Assembly (NCBI RefSeq): GCF_034497705.1
Contig: NZ_JAXRUV010000003.1
Location: forward strand, 186,001-250,000
DNA from: Marinococcus luteus_A
Lineage (GTDB): Bacteria; Bacillota; Bacilli; Bacillales; Marinococcaceae
Length of the DNA stretch: 64,000 nucleotides
Direction: 5' to 3'
The notes beneath the pieces were generated by a model. The model had not been told where the DNA came from, ran no database searches, and was given only the letters and a program-made list of their open reading frames with translations. Positions within the stretch are counted from its first letter, which is position 1, and every line of letters begins with the position of its first letter. A program made the position numbers and the translations under genes. This document shows, piece after piece, positions 26,661 to 35,082 of this stretch.

Positions 26661-26897
26661 TTATTTTTCCAAATGATAGATGTTGCCGTCCTGCTCTACA
26701 GTAGTATCAACATCCGGAAATACAATTTCGCTTGTTTTCGGCTCGAATTCCTGGGAAGTTTCAAACCCTACCCGAAAGTCATTACTTTTTGTTGAAGGGC
26801 CTTCCTCCTTTGTCACACTATACCATAGTGTTTTGCCGTTAGAAGCGATTGTCGTCTGCGGTTCTCCTACATTAGCTTTAAATGTTACTTCTGCCAT
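26661..26897 (-). CDS. Uncharacterised small acidic protein (78 residues)
   Basis: I do not recognise this protein. It has no signal peptide or membrane segment and is predicted to be mostly beta strand (KTLWYSVTKEEGP, GNIYHLEK at the end). It has a good site (AGAGGG before ATG at 26897) and its own terminator, so it is likely expressed. It runs convergent to brxB. Confidence 0.7.
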   Translation of the reverse strand: MAEVTFKANVGEPQTTIASNGKTLWYSVTKEEGPSTKSNDFRVGFETSQEFEPKTSEIVFPDVDTTVEQDGNIYHLEK

Positions 26898-27000
26898 ATG
26901 CTATCCCTCTTTCTTCGTGTAAGATCTATTAAGGATTCTTCCCTCCAGAGCTTTTGATTTAAACGTCAATTGCAAAAATAAGAAATGACACGGAAGTGCC

Positions 27001-27031
27001 TTGACGCTCAGCTTTACTTTCGTGGTATACT
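27001..27031 (+). promoter_or_regulatory. Promoter of the 120-residue protein gene
   Basis: TTGACG and TG-extended TATACT (27026-27031) have a long spacer of 19 bp and lie 36 bp ahead of the start. Confidence 0.55.
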
Positions 27032-27066
27032 GATTCGGAATACATAAATGAAAAGGGCGGAGACAA

Positions 27067-27429
27067 ATGATTCAGGCGCATTATGAAAAAATTCAGGAAT
27101 ACTTAAACATGGACGAAGAGATTTCGTACGAAGAGTTCCGTGATTACTACCAAAACGTCATCGATGAACTTGATGCAAACGCATCCAGATATGAAGAAGA
27201 GCAGGTATGGAAAGCCTTGTTTATTACCGAGAGCATCATGTCCAATGCGGAAGACCGCCAGAAGCGGACGAAAAAAAAGCAGGAGTCCAAGAAGTTCGGA
27301 AAGATGCAGGAACGTTCCAGAGTGTATTCCCAGCATTTTACTAAAAGGCTTCAGGAAGCAGGATACAGTGAAGAGGATATCAACGAACAGTTTGAAAAAA
27401 TGCTCGAAGGGTCTCCTGGGGAAGCGTGA
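27067..27429 (+). CDS. Uncharacterised helical protein (120 residues)
   Basis: I do not recognise this gene. The protein is almost entirely helical and charged, with a lysine-rich centre (QKRTKKKQESKKFGK, about residues 64-80) and a C-terminal EAGYSEEDINEQFEKML helix. The basic centre could contact nucleic acid or membrane, which is inference. It has a promoter and ribosome binding site (AAGGGCGGAG) and precedes the tRNA gene. Confidence 0.75.
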   Translation: MIQAHYEKIQEYLNMDEEISYEEFRDYYQNVIDELDANASRYEEEQVWKALFITESIMSNAEDRQKRTKKKQESKKFGKMQERSRVYSQHFTKRLQEAGYSEEDINEQFEKMLEGSPGEA

Positions 27430-27441
27430 TTAAAAAATGGG

Positions 27442-27471
27442 TTGACTTTCATATTCGTTCATTGGTATAGT
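27442..27471 (+). promoter_or_regulatory. Promoter of tRNA-Arg
   Basis: TTGACT and TATAGT are separated by 18 bp, with a TG extension. The element lies 31 bp ahead of the tRNA. Confidence 0.75.
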
Positions 27472-27502
27472 ATTCATTGTCTTGTTAAAACATATGACAA
27501 AA

Positions 27503-27577
27503 GCGCCTATGGTGAAAGGGATATCACTCGAGATTCCGGTTCTCGCATTCCAGGTTCGAGTCCTGGTAGGCGCACCA
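27503..27577 (+). tRNA. trnR: tRNA-Arg (anticodon CCG)
   Basis: All cloverleaf arms are visible. The acceptor is GCGCCTA/TAGGCGC, the D stem GTGA/TCAC, the anticodon stem CGAGA/TCTCG with loop TTCCGGT, and the T stem CCAGG/CCTGG with loop TTCGAGT. The anticodon CCG reads the arginine codon CGG. The 3' CCA is encoded. It is a single gene with its own promoter and terminator. Confidence 0.96.
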
Positions 27578-27591
27578 ATGAATAAATGTGT

Positions 27592-27622
27592 AAGCAAAGG
27601 AGCTATTCCTTTGCTTTTTTAT
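27592..27622 (+). terminator. Terminator after tRNA-Arg
   Basis: The 9-bp stem AAGCAAAGG/CCTTTGCTT with a 7-nt loop is followed by T6. Confidence 0.9.
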
Positions 27623-27748
27623 TTGTTTATTAAGCTGGTACGAATGCAGAAGAGGGCGCTGCCGGGATGAAGGACGCCAGTCAGTTTCCCTCTGCCTGTG
27701 TTTACGATATAATATAAGAACGAATGAATAAACTGAGAGGTTTTTTAG

Positions 27749-28765
27749 ATGGGGAGATTCCGAATTGGATATCGGACGCTGAAAACAGCAGTAGGCACAG
27801 CTATATCCGTATACATTGCCCAGCTGCTGCAGCTGGATTATTACATATCAGCAGGTGTCATTACCATTCTTTGTATTACGACGACCAAAAGGGGCTCCCT
27901 GAGTGTCAGCATCGAACGACTCGTTTCCTGTGTGATTGGGCTCGGGGTCGCGAGTGTATTCTTTGAACTGATAGGCTATAATCCGGTGGCCATCGCTGCA
28001 CTCTTTCTCATCAGTATTCCACTCAGCGTAGCAGCGAACGCTGCCCGGGGTATCGTCACAAGCAGTGTTATCGTCCTGCACCTTTATACAGAGGAACAGG
28101 TGAGCGCTGGTATCTGGATGAACGAGCTCGCGATTATTTTTATCGGTATTGGGGTAGCTTTAATTATGAACCTTTATATGCCGAGCAGTGAAAAAAGTCT
28201 GGCCCAGGACCAATTAAGCCTTGAAGACGCTTTTCGTAAAATTTGGGAGGAATACGCTAACTACCTTCGTTTTGGAGATAATGTCTGGGACGGGGCAGAA
28301 TTTTCGGATGCAGCGAAGATCATTGATGAAGCTAAAGGGAAAGCCCTGAGGGATATAGACAACCACTTCCTCCGGGATGATGACTACTTTTATCACTATT
28401 TCCGCATGAGAGAAAAACAGTTCTCGGTACTCGAGAGTATCCTTCCGTTTATTTCTTCGATTGATCAGTCAGTGCCTCAGGGCCATAAAATGGCTGATTA
28501 TATGGATGAATTAAGCGACGCTGTTTCCCCGGGCAATACTGCCGGTTATTTTTTATACCGTCTTGACGAAATGAAGTATGAAATTCAGCAGATGGAGCTG
28601 CCTAAAACAAGGCATGAATTCGAAATACGTTCCTCTCTATTTTATATCCTGTATGAAATTGAAGAATACCTGCTCATAAAAAAAATGTTTAAGCCTGACC
28701 CGAAGCGTACCCATACAATCTCGGGCAAACGATTAAACAGGCAGATGGCACGCAGAAACAAATAA
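27749..28765 (+). CDS. yqjA: Aromatic acid exporter-family membrane protein (YqjA-like)
   Basis: The 338-residue protein has an N-terminal membrane domain with about five or six helices (residues 10-150), beginning RIGYRTLKTAVGTAISVYIA, the ArAE_1 signature. A soluble helical C-terminal domain (about 160-330) follows. It matches B. subtilis YqjA in layout and position near brxB. Export of aromatic or other organic acids is inferred from the family name only. A TATAAT at 27708-27713 lies upstream. Confidence 0.85.
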   Translation: MGRFRIGYRTLKTAVGTAISVYIAQLLQLDYYISAGVITILCITTTKRGSLSVSIERLVSCVIGLGVASVFFELIGYNPVAIAALFLISIPLSVAANAARGIVTSSVIVLHLYTEEQVSAGIWMNELAIIFIGIGVALIMNLYMPSSEKSLAQDQLSLEDAFRKIWEEYANYLRFGDNVWDGAEFSDAAKIIDEAKGKALRDIDNHFLRDDDYFYHYFRMREKQFSVLESILPFISSIDQSVPQGHKMADYMDELSDAVSPGNTAGYFLYRLDEMKYEIQQMELPKTRHEFEIRSSLFYILYEIEEYLLIKKMFKPDPKRTHTISGKRLNRQMARRNK

Positions 28766-28806
28766 AAGCAGAACAAGCGGGATGTAAACTCGCAAGTTCT
28801 GCTTTA
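28765..28806 (+). terminator. Terminator after yqjA
   Basis: The stem AAAGCAGAAC/GTTCTGCTTT with a 21-nt loop ends in T3 and a short T-rich tail. It also lies just past the end of the small leftward gene and may serve both. Confidence 0.6.
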
Positions 28807-28835
28807 TCCGGTACATACAAGGATTGGCGTTTGTT

Positions 28836-28916
28836 TTAAAACATCGCCGCTCCGCCCATCAACAGGCTGCTGCCGACAAGCGCAAAAATCATAATGTAAA
28901 TAATGACTTTCTGCAT
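28836..28916 (-). CDS. prli42: Prli42-like small membrane protein (26 residues)
   Basis: This short frame encodes one membrane helix. It begins MQKVIIYIMIFALVG and continues with SSLLMGGAAMF. The pattern of a short basic start, KV-x2-Y-x-M, then SSLL-x-G resembles Prli42, the membrane anchor of the stressosome in Listeria and Bacillus. It has a GGGGG site before the ATG and an extended -10 (TGTTATAAT, minus strand, 28952-28960). The assignment is by pattern only. Confidence 0.6.
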   Translation of the reverse strand: MQKVIIYIMIFALVGSSLLMGGAAMF

Positions 28917-29015
28917 TCTAACCCCCGCTTTCAATAGAAACTGATGCTCAAATTATAACACAGCAGGCAAAAAAATATATAATAAACCTAAGCAACCCGC
29001 AAAGGAGTTATAATA

Positions 29016-30143
29016 GTGATGACAAATCAGGAACGTTTAATACAGGAATTTATCGAACTGGTGCAGATAGATTCGGAAACGAAGCATGAAGCCAAAATCG
29101 CGGATGTAATCAAACGCAAATTCCAGGAGCTTGGCCTCGAAACAAAAGAAGATAACGCCAAAGCCCTGACCGGACACGGGGCAGGAAATTTGGTCTGTAC
29201 GTTAAAAGGCACAGACAGCACAAAGCCGGTAATTTATTTCACCTCTCACATGGATACAGTCGAACCGGGCAAAGGTATTGAACCCGAAGTGCAGGATGAG
29301 TATATCGTTTCAAGTGGTGAAACGATTCTCGGAGCTGATGACAAAGCAGGCATTGCGGCGATGCTCGAAATGGTAAAAGTACTTCAGGAAGAAGACGAGC
29401 CTTATGGTGATATTCAGTTTATCATCACAGTCGGGGAAGAGTCCGGCCTTATGGGCGCAAAGCATCTTGATACCGGACTCGTGCACGCCGATATGGGCTA
29501 TGCGCTTGATAGTGACGGACCGGTAGGCACACTCGTTACTTCAGCGCCGTATCAAACGAAAATGCACGCGACTATTTACGGAAAGAAAGCGCACGCAGGT
29601 GTGGAGCCGGAAAAAGGCATTTCAGCCATCAGCGTTGCTTCTAAAGCAGTGACCAAGATGCCGCTTGGACGAATTGATGAAGAAACAACAGCCAACATCG
29701 GAAGCTTTGCCGGAGGCACTCAGACAAATGTCGTATGTGATGAAGTCGTGATTTCTGCTGAAGCACGCTCCTTTAAACCGGATAAGCTGAGCAGACAGAT
29801 AGCTGCGATGCGCGAGGCATTCGAAGAAGCAGCGGAAGAAATGGGGGCCGAGGCATCTATTGACATACAGCCAATGTATGAAGGATACGTGCTGGCTGAA
29901 TCAGATGATGTGGTGCAGCGTGCAGTGCAGGCCGCCAACCGGCTCGATGTGGAGCCGAGAACTGTCCAGAGCGGAGGCGGCAGCGATGCCAACGTGATTT
30001 CCGGCTACGGCATACCTACCATCAATCTGGGCGTCGGATATGAAAATATCCACACGACGGAAGAACGGCTGCTTATAAAAGAATTTGTGAAAGTACCAGC
30101 GTTTATGGCGGCCATTGTAACCGGGCCAGCAGAAGACGCGTAA
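29016..30143 (+). CDS. yqjE: M20-family peptidase (tripeptidase T-like, YqjE)
   Basis: This zinc aminopeptidase or tripeptidase homologue has 375 residues. Metal-site motifs are FTSHMDTVEPG (His, Asp), LGADDKAGIAAML and VGEESGLMGAKHLD (catalytic Glu pair), and the late histidine in NLGVGYENIHTTEE. A dimerisation domain lies at about 180-290. GTG at 29016 is 8 bp from AAAGGAG; the ATG three bases later is equally possible. It is followed by a yaaR-like gene after 17 bp. Confidence 0.9.
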   Translation: MMTNQERLIQEFIELVQIDSETKHEAKIADVIKRKFQELGLETKEDNAKALTGHGAGNLVCTLKGTDSTKPVIYFTSHMDTVEPGKGIEPEVQDEYIVSSGETILGADDKAGIAAMLEMVKVLQEEDEPYGDIQFIITVGEESGLMGAKHLDTGLVHADMGYALDSDGPVGTLVTSAPYQTKMHATIYGKKAHAGVEPEKGISAISVASKAVTKMPLGRIDEETTANIGSFAGGTQTNVVCDEVVISAEARSFKPDKLSRQIAAMREAFEEAAEEMGAEASIDIQPMYEGYVLAESDDVVQRAVQAANRLDVEPRTVQSGGGSDANVISGYGIPTINLGVGYENIHTTEERLLIKEFVKVPAFMAAIVTGPAEDA

Positions 30144-30160
30144 AGGAGGACAATATACGC

Positions 30161-30598
30161 GTGGATATTCATCGTCTTCAGGGAAATATTAAATCACCGC
30201 TCCCCAATGTAAAGGAGAGAAAAGCCGAAAAGAATCCGTTCTCGGAAATAATGCAGACCGAACAGTCCAAAACATTCAACCGGCAGATGGGTATCATGCT
30301 CGAACAGCTCGATCAGCAGGGAAGGCGTTTGATGGAGAACCAGACCATTCCGGAGTTAAAAGAGTATAAACGCCTTGTAAGAGAAATTATTACAGAACTT
30401 AAGGACCACGGATTGAATCTGCATGAAGAAAGGTCATTTGGCAGCGACGGACGGCTCAAAACCCATCAGCTGATTGAAAAGATTGATAAAAAATTAGTGG
30501 AAATGACAGACCAGATGCTGCAGCAGGAACAGGAGCCCCTCTCCCTTCTTGATATGACCGGGGAAATAAAAGGCATGATTATACATCTCTACGGATAA
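30161..30598 (+). CDS. YaaR-family (DUF327) protein
   Basis: This 145-residue cytoplasmic helical protein matches the DUF327/YaaR family, seen in RQMGIMLEQLDQQGRRLMEN, then ELKEYKRLVREI and LIEKIDKKLVEM. It starts at GTG after AAAGGAGG with long spacing. The function is unknown. The usual yaaR lies near holB, so this copy may be a paralogue. It is in a likely operon with the peptidase upstream and the phosphatase 12 bp downstream. Confidence 0.75.
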   Translation: MDIHRLQGNIKSPLPNVKERKAEKNPFSEIMQTEQSKTFNRQMGIMLEQLDQQGRRLMENQTIPELKEYKRLVREIITELKDHGLNLHEERSFGSDGRLKTHQLIEKIDKKLVEMTDQMLQQEQEPLSLLDMTGEIKGMIIHLYG

Positions 30599-30610
30599 AG
30601 GAGGGTATCT

Positions 30611-31078
30611 ATGAGTATAAAGGTTTTATTCATCTGTTTAGGAAACATTTGCCGTTCGCCAATGGCAGAAGCACTTTTGCAAAAGCATCTGCAGGAAGCG
30701 GGAGTAGAAAATAAAATCAGTGTGGATTCAGCCGGTCTCGGTGATTGGCATGCAGGCTCGCCTCCGCACAAAGGAACGATTGGTGTACTCGAACAGCATG
30801 GTATTCATTCCGGTCCGGGAACAGCCCGGGTCGTGCAGTCCGGAGAAGAAGCCGATTATATTGTAGCTATGGATGAACAGAACCTGGAGATGCTTCAGAA
30901 CTTTCACGTTTCCGCTAAAGACGGCAGGGTGTGGAAACTGCTGGACTTTCACCCTGAGCGCCGGAGTGAAGACGTCCCTGACCCTTACTTCGACAATAAT
31001 TTTGGTCACGTGTTTGAACTGGTTAATACGAGTACCTTTCATTTATTACAATGGATTAGAGAGCAGGAGAATGTATAA
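30611..31078 (+). CDS. yfkJ: Low-molecular-weight protein-tyrosine phosphatase
   Basis: This enzyme removes phosphate from protein tyrosine or arginine. The 155-residue protein has the P-loop CLGNICRS at residues 9-16 (C9 nucleophile, R15) and the general-acid aspartate in VPDPYFD. It follows AAAGGAGG and overlaps the next gene by one base (TAATG). YfkJ and YwlE are the two possible B. subtilis relatives; YfkJ is my preference. Confidence 0.88.
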   Translation: MSIKVLFICLGNICRSPMAEALLQKHLQEAGVENKISVDSAGLGDWHAGSPPHKGTIGVLEQHGIHSGPGTARVVQSGEEADYIVAMDEQNLEMLQNFHVSAKDGRVWKLLDFHPERRSEDVPDPYFDNNFGHVFELVNTSTFHLLQWIREQENV

Positions 31079-31932
31079 TGGAGCATATTCAAAAAGCGAT
31101 ACGATACGTGGATCCGCAGGCAGAAGTAACCAATATAGCAAGCCTCTCCGGAGGAAGCATCAGCTCTGCCTACCGGGTGGATACAAACAAGCGCTCCTAT
31201 TTTTTGAAATGGAATGAAGAGGCACCGTATGATTTTTTCCGCCAGGAAAAACGCGGGCTCGAATTTTTGCGTGAATCGGAAGCGGTGCACGTGCCTGATG
31301 TACTGCACTGGTCGAAAAAATTTATCATTATGGATATTATTCAGGGAAGCGGGGACAGCCGCACGGATGAATGGCTGGGAATCGATCTGGCCAATCTCCA
31401 TCAATCCTCCGGGTATTATTTCGGCCTTGAGGAGGATAACTTTATCGGGGAGCTGCCACAGGAGAATTCCTGGGAAACAAGCTGGGTGCGTTTTGTAAGG
31501 GACCACCGCCTGCGGCCGCAGATGGAAATCGCCAGATCCCTGGGCAAATTGACTGACGAACGGTCCCGCCGCCTGCGATATATTCTGGACCATCTCGGAG
31601 AATGGATACCCGACGACCGGCAGCCGGTGAAGCTGCACGGAGATCTTTGGGCCGGCAATTGGCTCACAGGAGAAGAGGGGCGTCCATATTTGATTGACCC
31701 TGCCTGCTGGTACGGAGACTATGAATTTGATCTTGCCTTTACCCGGCTGTTTGGAGGATTTTCCGAACGAACGTATGAAGCGTATGAAACCATCCAGCCG
31801 GTGGAAGCTGAATTTGAAGAACGGATGCCTCTCTATCAGTTATATTATTTGCTCGTCCATTTAAATGTGTTCGGGGAAATGTACGGGGCGCAGGTGGACC
31901 GGGTGCTTGCATCATACAGCAGAAGCAGTTGA
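31078..31932 (+). CDS. Fructosamine kinase-family protein
   Basis: The 284-residue protein belongs to the FN3K-like branch of the aminoglycoside phosphotransferase fold, which phosphorylates sugar adducts on protein amines for deglycation. Visible motifs are GGSISSAYRV (nucleotide loop), SYFLKWN (ATP lysine), KLHGDLWAGNWL (catalytic loop) and LIDPACWYGDYEFDLAF (metal site). It is translationally coupled to the phosphatase gene. Confidence 0.88.
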   Translation: MEHIQKAIRYVDPQAEVTNIASLSGGSISSAYRVDTNKRSYFLKWNEEAPYDFFRQEKRGLEFLRESEAVHVPDVLHWSKKFIIMDIIQGSGDSRTDEWLGIDLANLHQSSGYYFGLEEDNFIGELPQENSWETSWVRFVRDHRLRPQMEIARSLGKLTDERSRRLRYILDHLGEWIPDDRQPVKLHGDLWAGNWLTGEEGRPYLIDPACWYGDYEFDLAFTRLFGGFSERTYEAYETIQPVEAEFEERMPLYQLYYLLVHLNVFGEMYGAQVDRVLASYSRSS

Positions 31933-31936
31933 ACGG

Positions 31937-31963
31937 GACCTTTCTTTCTGAAAGGTCTTTTTT
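31937..31963 (+). terminator. Terminator after the fructosamine kinase gene
   Basis: The 8-bp stem GACCTTTC/GAAAGGTC with a 5-nt loop is followed by T6. Confidence 0.88.
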
Positions 31964-32076
31964 ATGCTTTTATAATGTCTATTTTCCCGGGCTTTTGGGC
32001 AGGTTGAGAATGCGAAAAAACGGGAATAAAACTTTGGACATGCACATAAGGTTTTGACAGAGAGGGGCTTTTTGGA

Positions 32077-33573
32077 GTGAGAGAGACACGAATTGCGGTG
32101 ATTGGAGCGGGCCCCGGAGGACTTACCGCTGCCATGCTGCTGCAGAGTCAGGGTTTTCAGGTAAGTGTGTTCGAAAAGGATGATAAACCAGGTGGACGCA
32201 CGTCCCACGTGGACGTTGACGGCTACCGCTTTGATAAAGGCCCGACATTTTTAAGTATGCCCCATATTGTTGAGGAAATTTTTTCAGCAACCGGGAGGGA
32301 TCTGGCTCACTATATTTCGTGGAACTACCTGGATCCGATGTATGAATTATTTTTCGAAGATTCAAGCTTCCGTCCGACTTCCGATAAGCAGGAAATGAAA
32401 CGAAGGATCGCTTCTTCCTTTCCGGGCGATGAAAAGGGGTACGACCGTTTCATGCATGATCTGGGTAAACGTTGGGATGCGCTTCTGCCGGTACTTGAGC
32501 ATGAGCATGGGTCGCTGCTTGACTATATGAAGCCCCGAACGCTTAAAGCCCTGCCGCACCTTGCGCTCGGGAAATCTGTGTATGACGTGCTGAGCCAGTA
32601 TTTTTCCGATGAACGGCTGAAGCTTTCTTTTACCTTTCAGTCCAAATATTTAGGAATGTCACCGTGGGACTGCCCGGGGGCCTTCAGCATTCTTTCCTAC
32701 ATGGAGCATGAATACGGTATTGTTCACCCTACCGGAGGATTGAACCAGATACCAAAAGCAATGGCTAAAGCATTTGAAGAAGACGGCGGCCATCTTTACC
32801 TCAACACACCAGTTAAAAAAATCCGTACGAAAAAACAGCAGGCCGTGGGCGTAGAGCTTGAAAACGGGGAAGTGTTTGGAGCAGATGAGGTAGTGGTGAA
32901 TGCAGATTTCGCCTATGCAGCTACCGAATTGTTCGATGAACCGTTGAAGAAGTGGAAAAAAGAAAAGGTGGCTAAAAAAGACTATTCCTGCTCGGCTTTT
33001 ATGCTTTATGCCGGCGTTGACACTACCTATCCGGATGCGGCCCACCATTCTATCGTCTTTTCCAATGATTATAAAAAAAATGTGGAAGAAATGATTCATG
33101 AAAAAATTGTTTCAGACGATCCGTCCATCTATATTCATAACCCGGCTGTGACCGATGACACGCTGGCGCCAGCCGGGAAATCGCCAATTTATATGCTTGC
33201 CCCGGTTCCGAACAACCAGAGCGGTATCGACTGGGAGAATAACAAAGACAGCTTCCGGGATCTGGTGCTTGATCAGGTGGAAAGCCGTTCGCCGTTTAAA
33301 GGACTCCGGAACCATATTGAGGTGGAAAAAATTTATACGCCTACAGACTGGCAGCTCGACAGTAACGTATACGAAGGGGCTGTATTCAATTTGTCCCACC
33401 GCTTAAATCAAATGATGTATTTCCGTCCGCATAACAAGTTCGAAGATGTCGGAAGCTGTTGGCTGGTGGGCGGAGGTACGCATCCCGGAAGCGGTCTGCC
33501 GACGATTATCGTATCCGGCAGAATTACTGCCCAGGCACTGACGGCCAAATATTCCAGGGAGCGGGCGCAATGA
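32077..33573 (+). CDS. crtNb: CrtI/CrtN-family carotenoid desaturase or oxidase (first copy)
   Basis: This 498-residue FAD enzyme acts on C30 diapocarotenoids. It has the dinucleotide motif IAVIGAGPGGLTAAMLL, the family YRFDKGPTFLSMP and the C-terminal GGGTHPGSGLPTI. Paired desaturase genes in Bacillaceae usually comprise one desaturase and one enzyme that oxidises the terminal methyl group. This copy could be the oxidase (CrtP/CrtNb type), but the sequence alone does not decide. It starts at GTG after AGAGGGG and overlaps the next gene by 4 bp. Confidence 0.85.
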   Translation: MRETRIAVIGAGPGGLTAAMLLQSQGFQVSVFEKDDKPGGRTSHVDVDGYRFDKGPTFLSMPHIVEEIFSATGRDLAHYISWNYLDPMYELFFEDSSFRPTSDKQEMKRRIASSFPGDEKGYDRFMHDLGKRWDALLPVLEHEHGSLLDYMKPRTLKALPHLALGKSVYDVLSQYFSDERLKLSFTFQSKYLGMSPWDCPGAFSILSYMEHEYGIVHPTGGLNQIPKAMAKAFEEDGGHLYLNTPVKKIRTKKQQAVGVELENGEVFGADEVVVNADFAYAATELFDEPLKKWKKEKVAKKDYSCSAFMLYAGVDTTYPDAAHHSIVFSNDYKKNVEEMIHEKIVSDDPSIYIHNPAVTDDTLAPAGKSPIYMLAPVPNNQSGIDWENNKDSFRDLVLDQVESRSPFKGLRNHIEVEKIYTPTDWQLDSNVYEGAVFNLSHRLNQMMYFRPHNKFEDVGSCWLVGGGTHPGSGLPTIIVSGRITAQALTAKYSRERAQ

Positions 33574-35018
33574 AAAATATTATCGTGGGAAGCGGCATTG
33601 GCGGTCTTGTGACAGCGCTCTACAGAACACAGGCAGGCGAAGAAGTAACAATAGTGGAAAAAGATAAAGAAGCCGGCGGAAGAATTAAATGGGTGAAGCA
33701 GGACGGGTTTAAAGTCGATGAAGGACCGACGATTGTTCTTTTGCCCGGAACAATTAAAGCGATACTTGCTGAAGCAGGGATGGATCCGGAAGTGCTTAAT
33801 ATGGAGCGGATTGACCCTTTGTACCGGATGGTTTTCGCCGATGGCACAGAATTTTACAAATGGAGTGATCCTGAAAAACAAAAAGAAGAGCTGGCACGGG
33901 CTTTTCCGGGGGAAGAAGAAAATTTTGAAAGGTTTATGCGCGATATGAAGAGAAATTTTCTTCAGGGAGAGAAGGATTTTTTATCCCGGTCATTTATGCG
34001 CAAACGGGAATTTTTTACGGCGGCTAATATTCGTTCCCTGTGGCAGATGAAAGCTTATCAGTCGGTTAGAACCCAGGTAGCCGATTACTTTACAGATCCC
34101 CGGCTCCGGGACGCGTATTCACTGCAGACGCTCTACATTGGCGGCAATCCTGCCACTACTCCCGGTATTTACTCCCTGGTCTCCTTCAGCGAGCAGTATC
34201 ACGGTATCTGGTATATCCACGGAGGCTATGCGATGCTGATCGAAAAAATTAAAGAAGAGTTGGATCGTCGCGGCGTGATCTTTCGGTTTGAAGAAACAGC
34301 ATTAAGCATTCAGGCGAAGGGAAAGACTTTTACTGCTCTGAAAACGGATAAGCGGGTAGAGCCGGCAGAACGGCTCATTTGCAACTGCGAGCTTCCGATA
34401 GCAGAACAGCTGGTGGAAAATAAATCACAAAAAAAATACACTTCTTCATCAGGATGCTTGCTAATTTACTTAGGATTAGACAAAATATATACAAAGGCAT
34501 CTATCCACCAGTTTTTTATGGGCAGCAATTTTGACCACCAAATGAAGCAGGTTTTTGAGACTAAGGAATTACCAGAAGAGCCGAGTATTTATGCATTCCA
34601 CCCGTCTTTAATAGACTCTGCCCTCGCCCCGGAAGGTAAGAGTGTACTGTATCTGCTCGTTCCCGTACCATCAGGAGATAACATCGACTGGGAGGTGCAG
34701 GAAGAGTTTATTCAGTCTATTTTAGAGACGGTCGAGAAAAAAGGATTCCCGCACCTACGTTCTTCGATTCAGTGGATGCAGGTCCGGACGCCTCAGGACG
34801 CCGGCAGATACGGATTGTATGAAGGAGGCAGCTTTGGTATAGCTCCGAGCTTTGCCCAGTCAGGTGCATTCCGGCCGCAGCTTAAGCCGTTCTCCTACAG
34901 CAACGTATACGCAGTGGGTGCTTCTACACATCCCGGTGGCGGTGTCCCAATTGTCATGCAGGGAGCAAAACTGTTAGCGGAGCATCTCGGGACAGCAAGA
35001 AAGCAGGACATGTTCTGA
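33570..35018 (+). CDS. crtN: Diapophytoene desaturase CrtN
   Basis: CrtN introduces double bonds into 4,4'-diapophytoene to give coloured diaponeurosporene or diapolycopene. The 482-residue protein starts IIVGSGIGGLVTALY with an FAD fold, has FKVDEGPTIVLLPG, and ends with the CrtN-like GIAPSFAQSGAFRP and VGASTHPGGGVPIVM. The start is the ATG overlapping the crtNb stop. The frame stays open farther upstream, but that is inside crtNb. Confidence 0.87.
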   Translation: MKNIIVGSGIGGLVTALYRTQAGEEVTIVEKDKEAGGRIKWVKQDGFKVDEGPTIVLLPGTIKAILAEAGMDPEVLNMERIDPLYRMVFADGTEFYKWSDPEKQKEELARAFPGEEENFERFMRDMKRNFLQGEKDFLSRSFMRKREFFTAANIRSLWQMKAYQSVRTQVADYFTDPRLRDAYSLQTLYIGGNPATTPGIYSLVSFSEQYHGIWYIHGGYAMLIEKIKEELDRRGVIFRFEETALSIQAKGKTFTALKTDKRVEPAERLICNCELPIAEQLVENKSQKKYTSSSGCLLIYLGLDKIYTKASIHQFFMGSNFDHQMKQVFETKELPEEPSIYAFHPSLIDSALAPEGKSVLYLLVPVPSGDNIDWEVQEEFIQSILETVEKKGFPHLRSSIQWMQVRTPQDAGRYGLYEGGSFGIAPSFAQSGAFRPQLKPFSYSNVYAVGASTHPGGGVPIVMQGAKLLAEHLGTARKQDMF

Positions 35019-35082
35019 TATACAACCGGCAGGGGACCAACCATCGCTTGGCTTCTGAAACGCGGGAGAGGGGATGAGAAGT

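Noticed and set aside
30155..30610. The YaaR-like gene as a flagellar or phage protein.
   Set aside because: The sequence follows the DUF327 pattern and no flagellar or phage genes are nearby.
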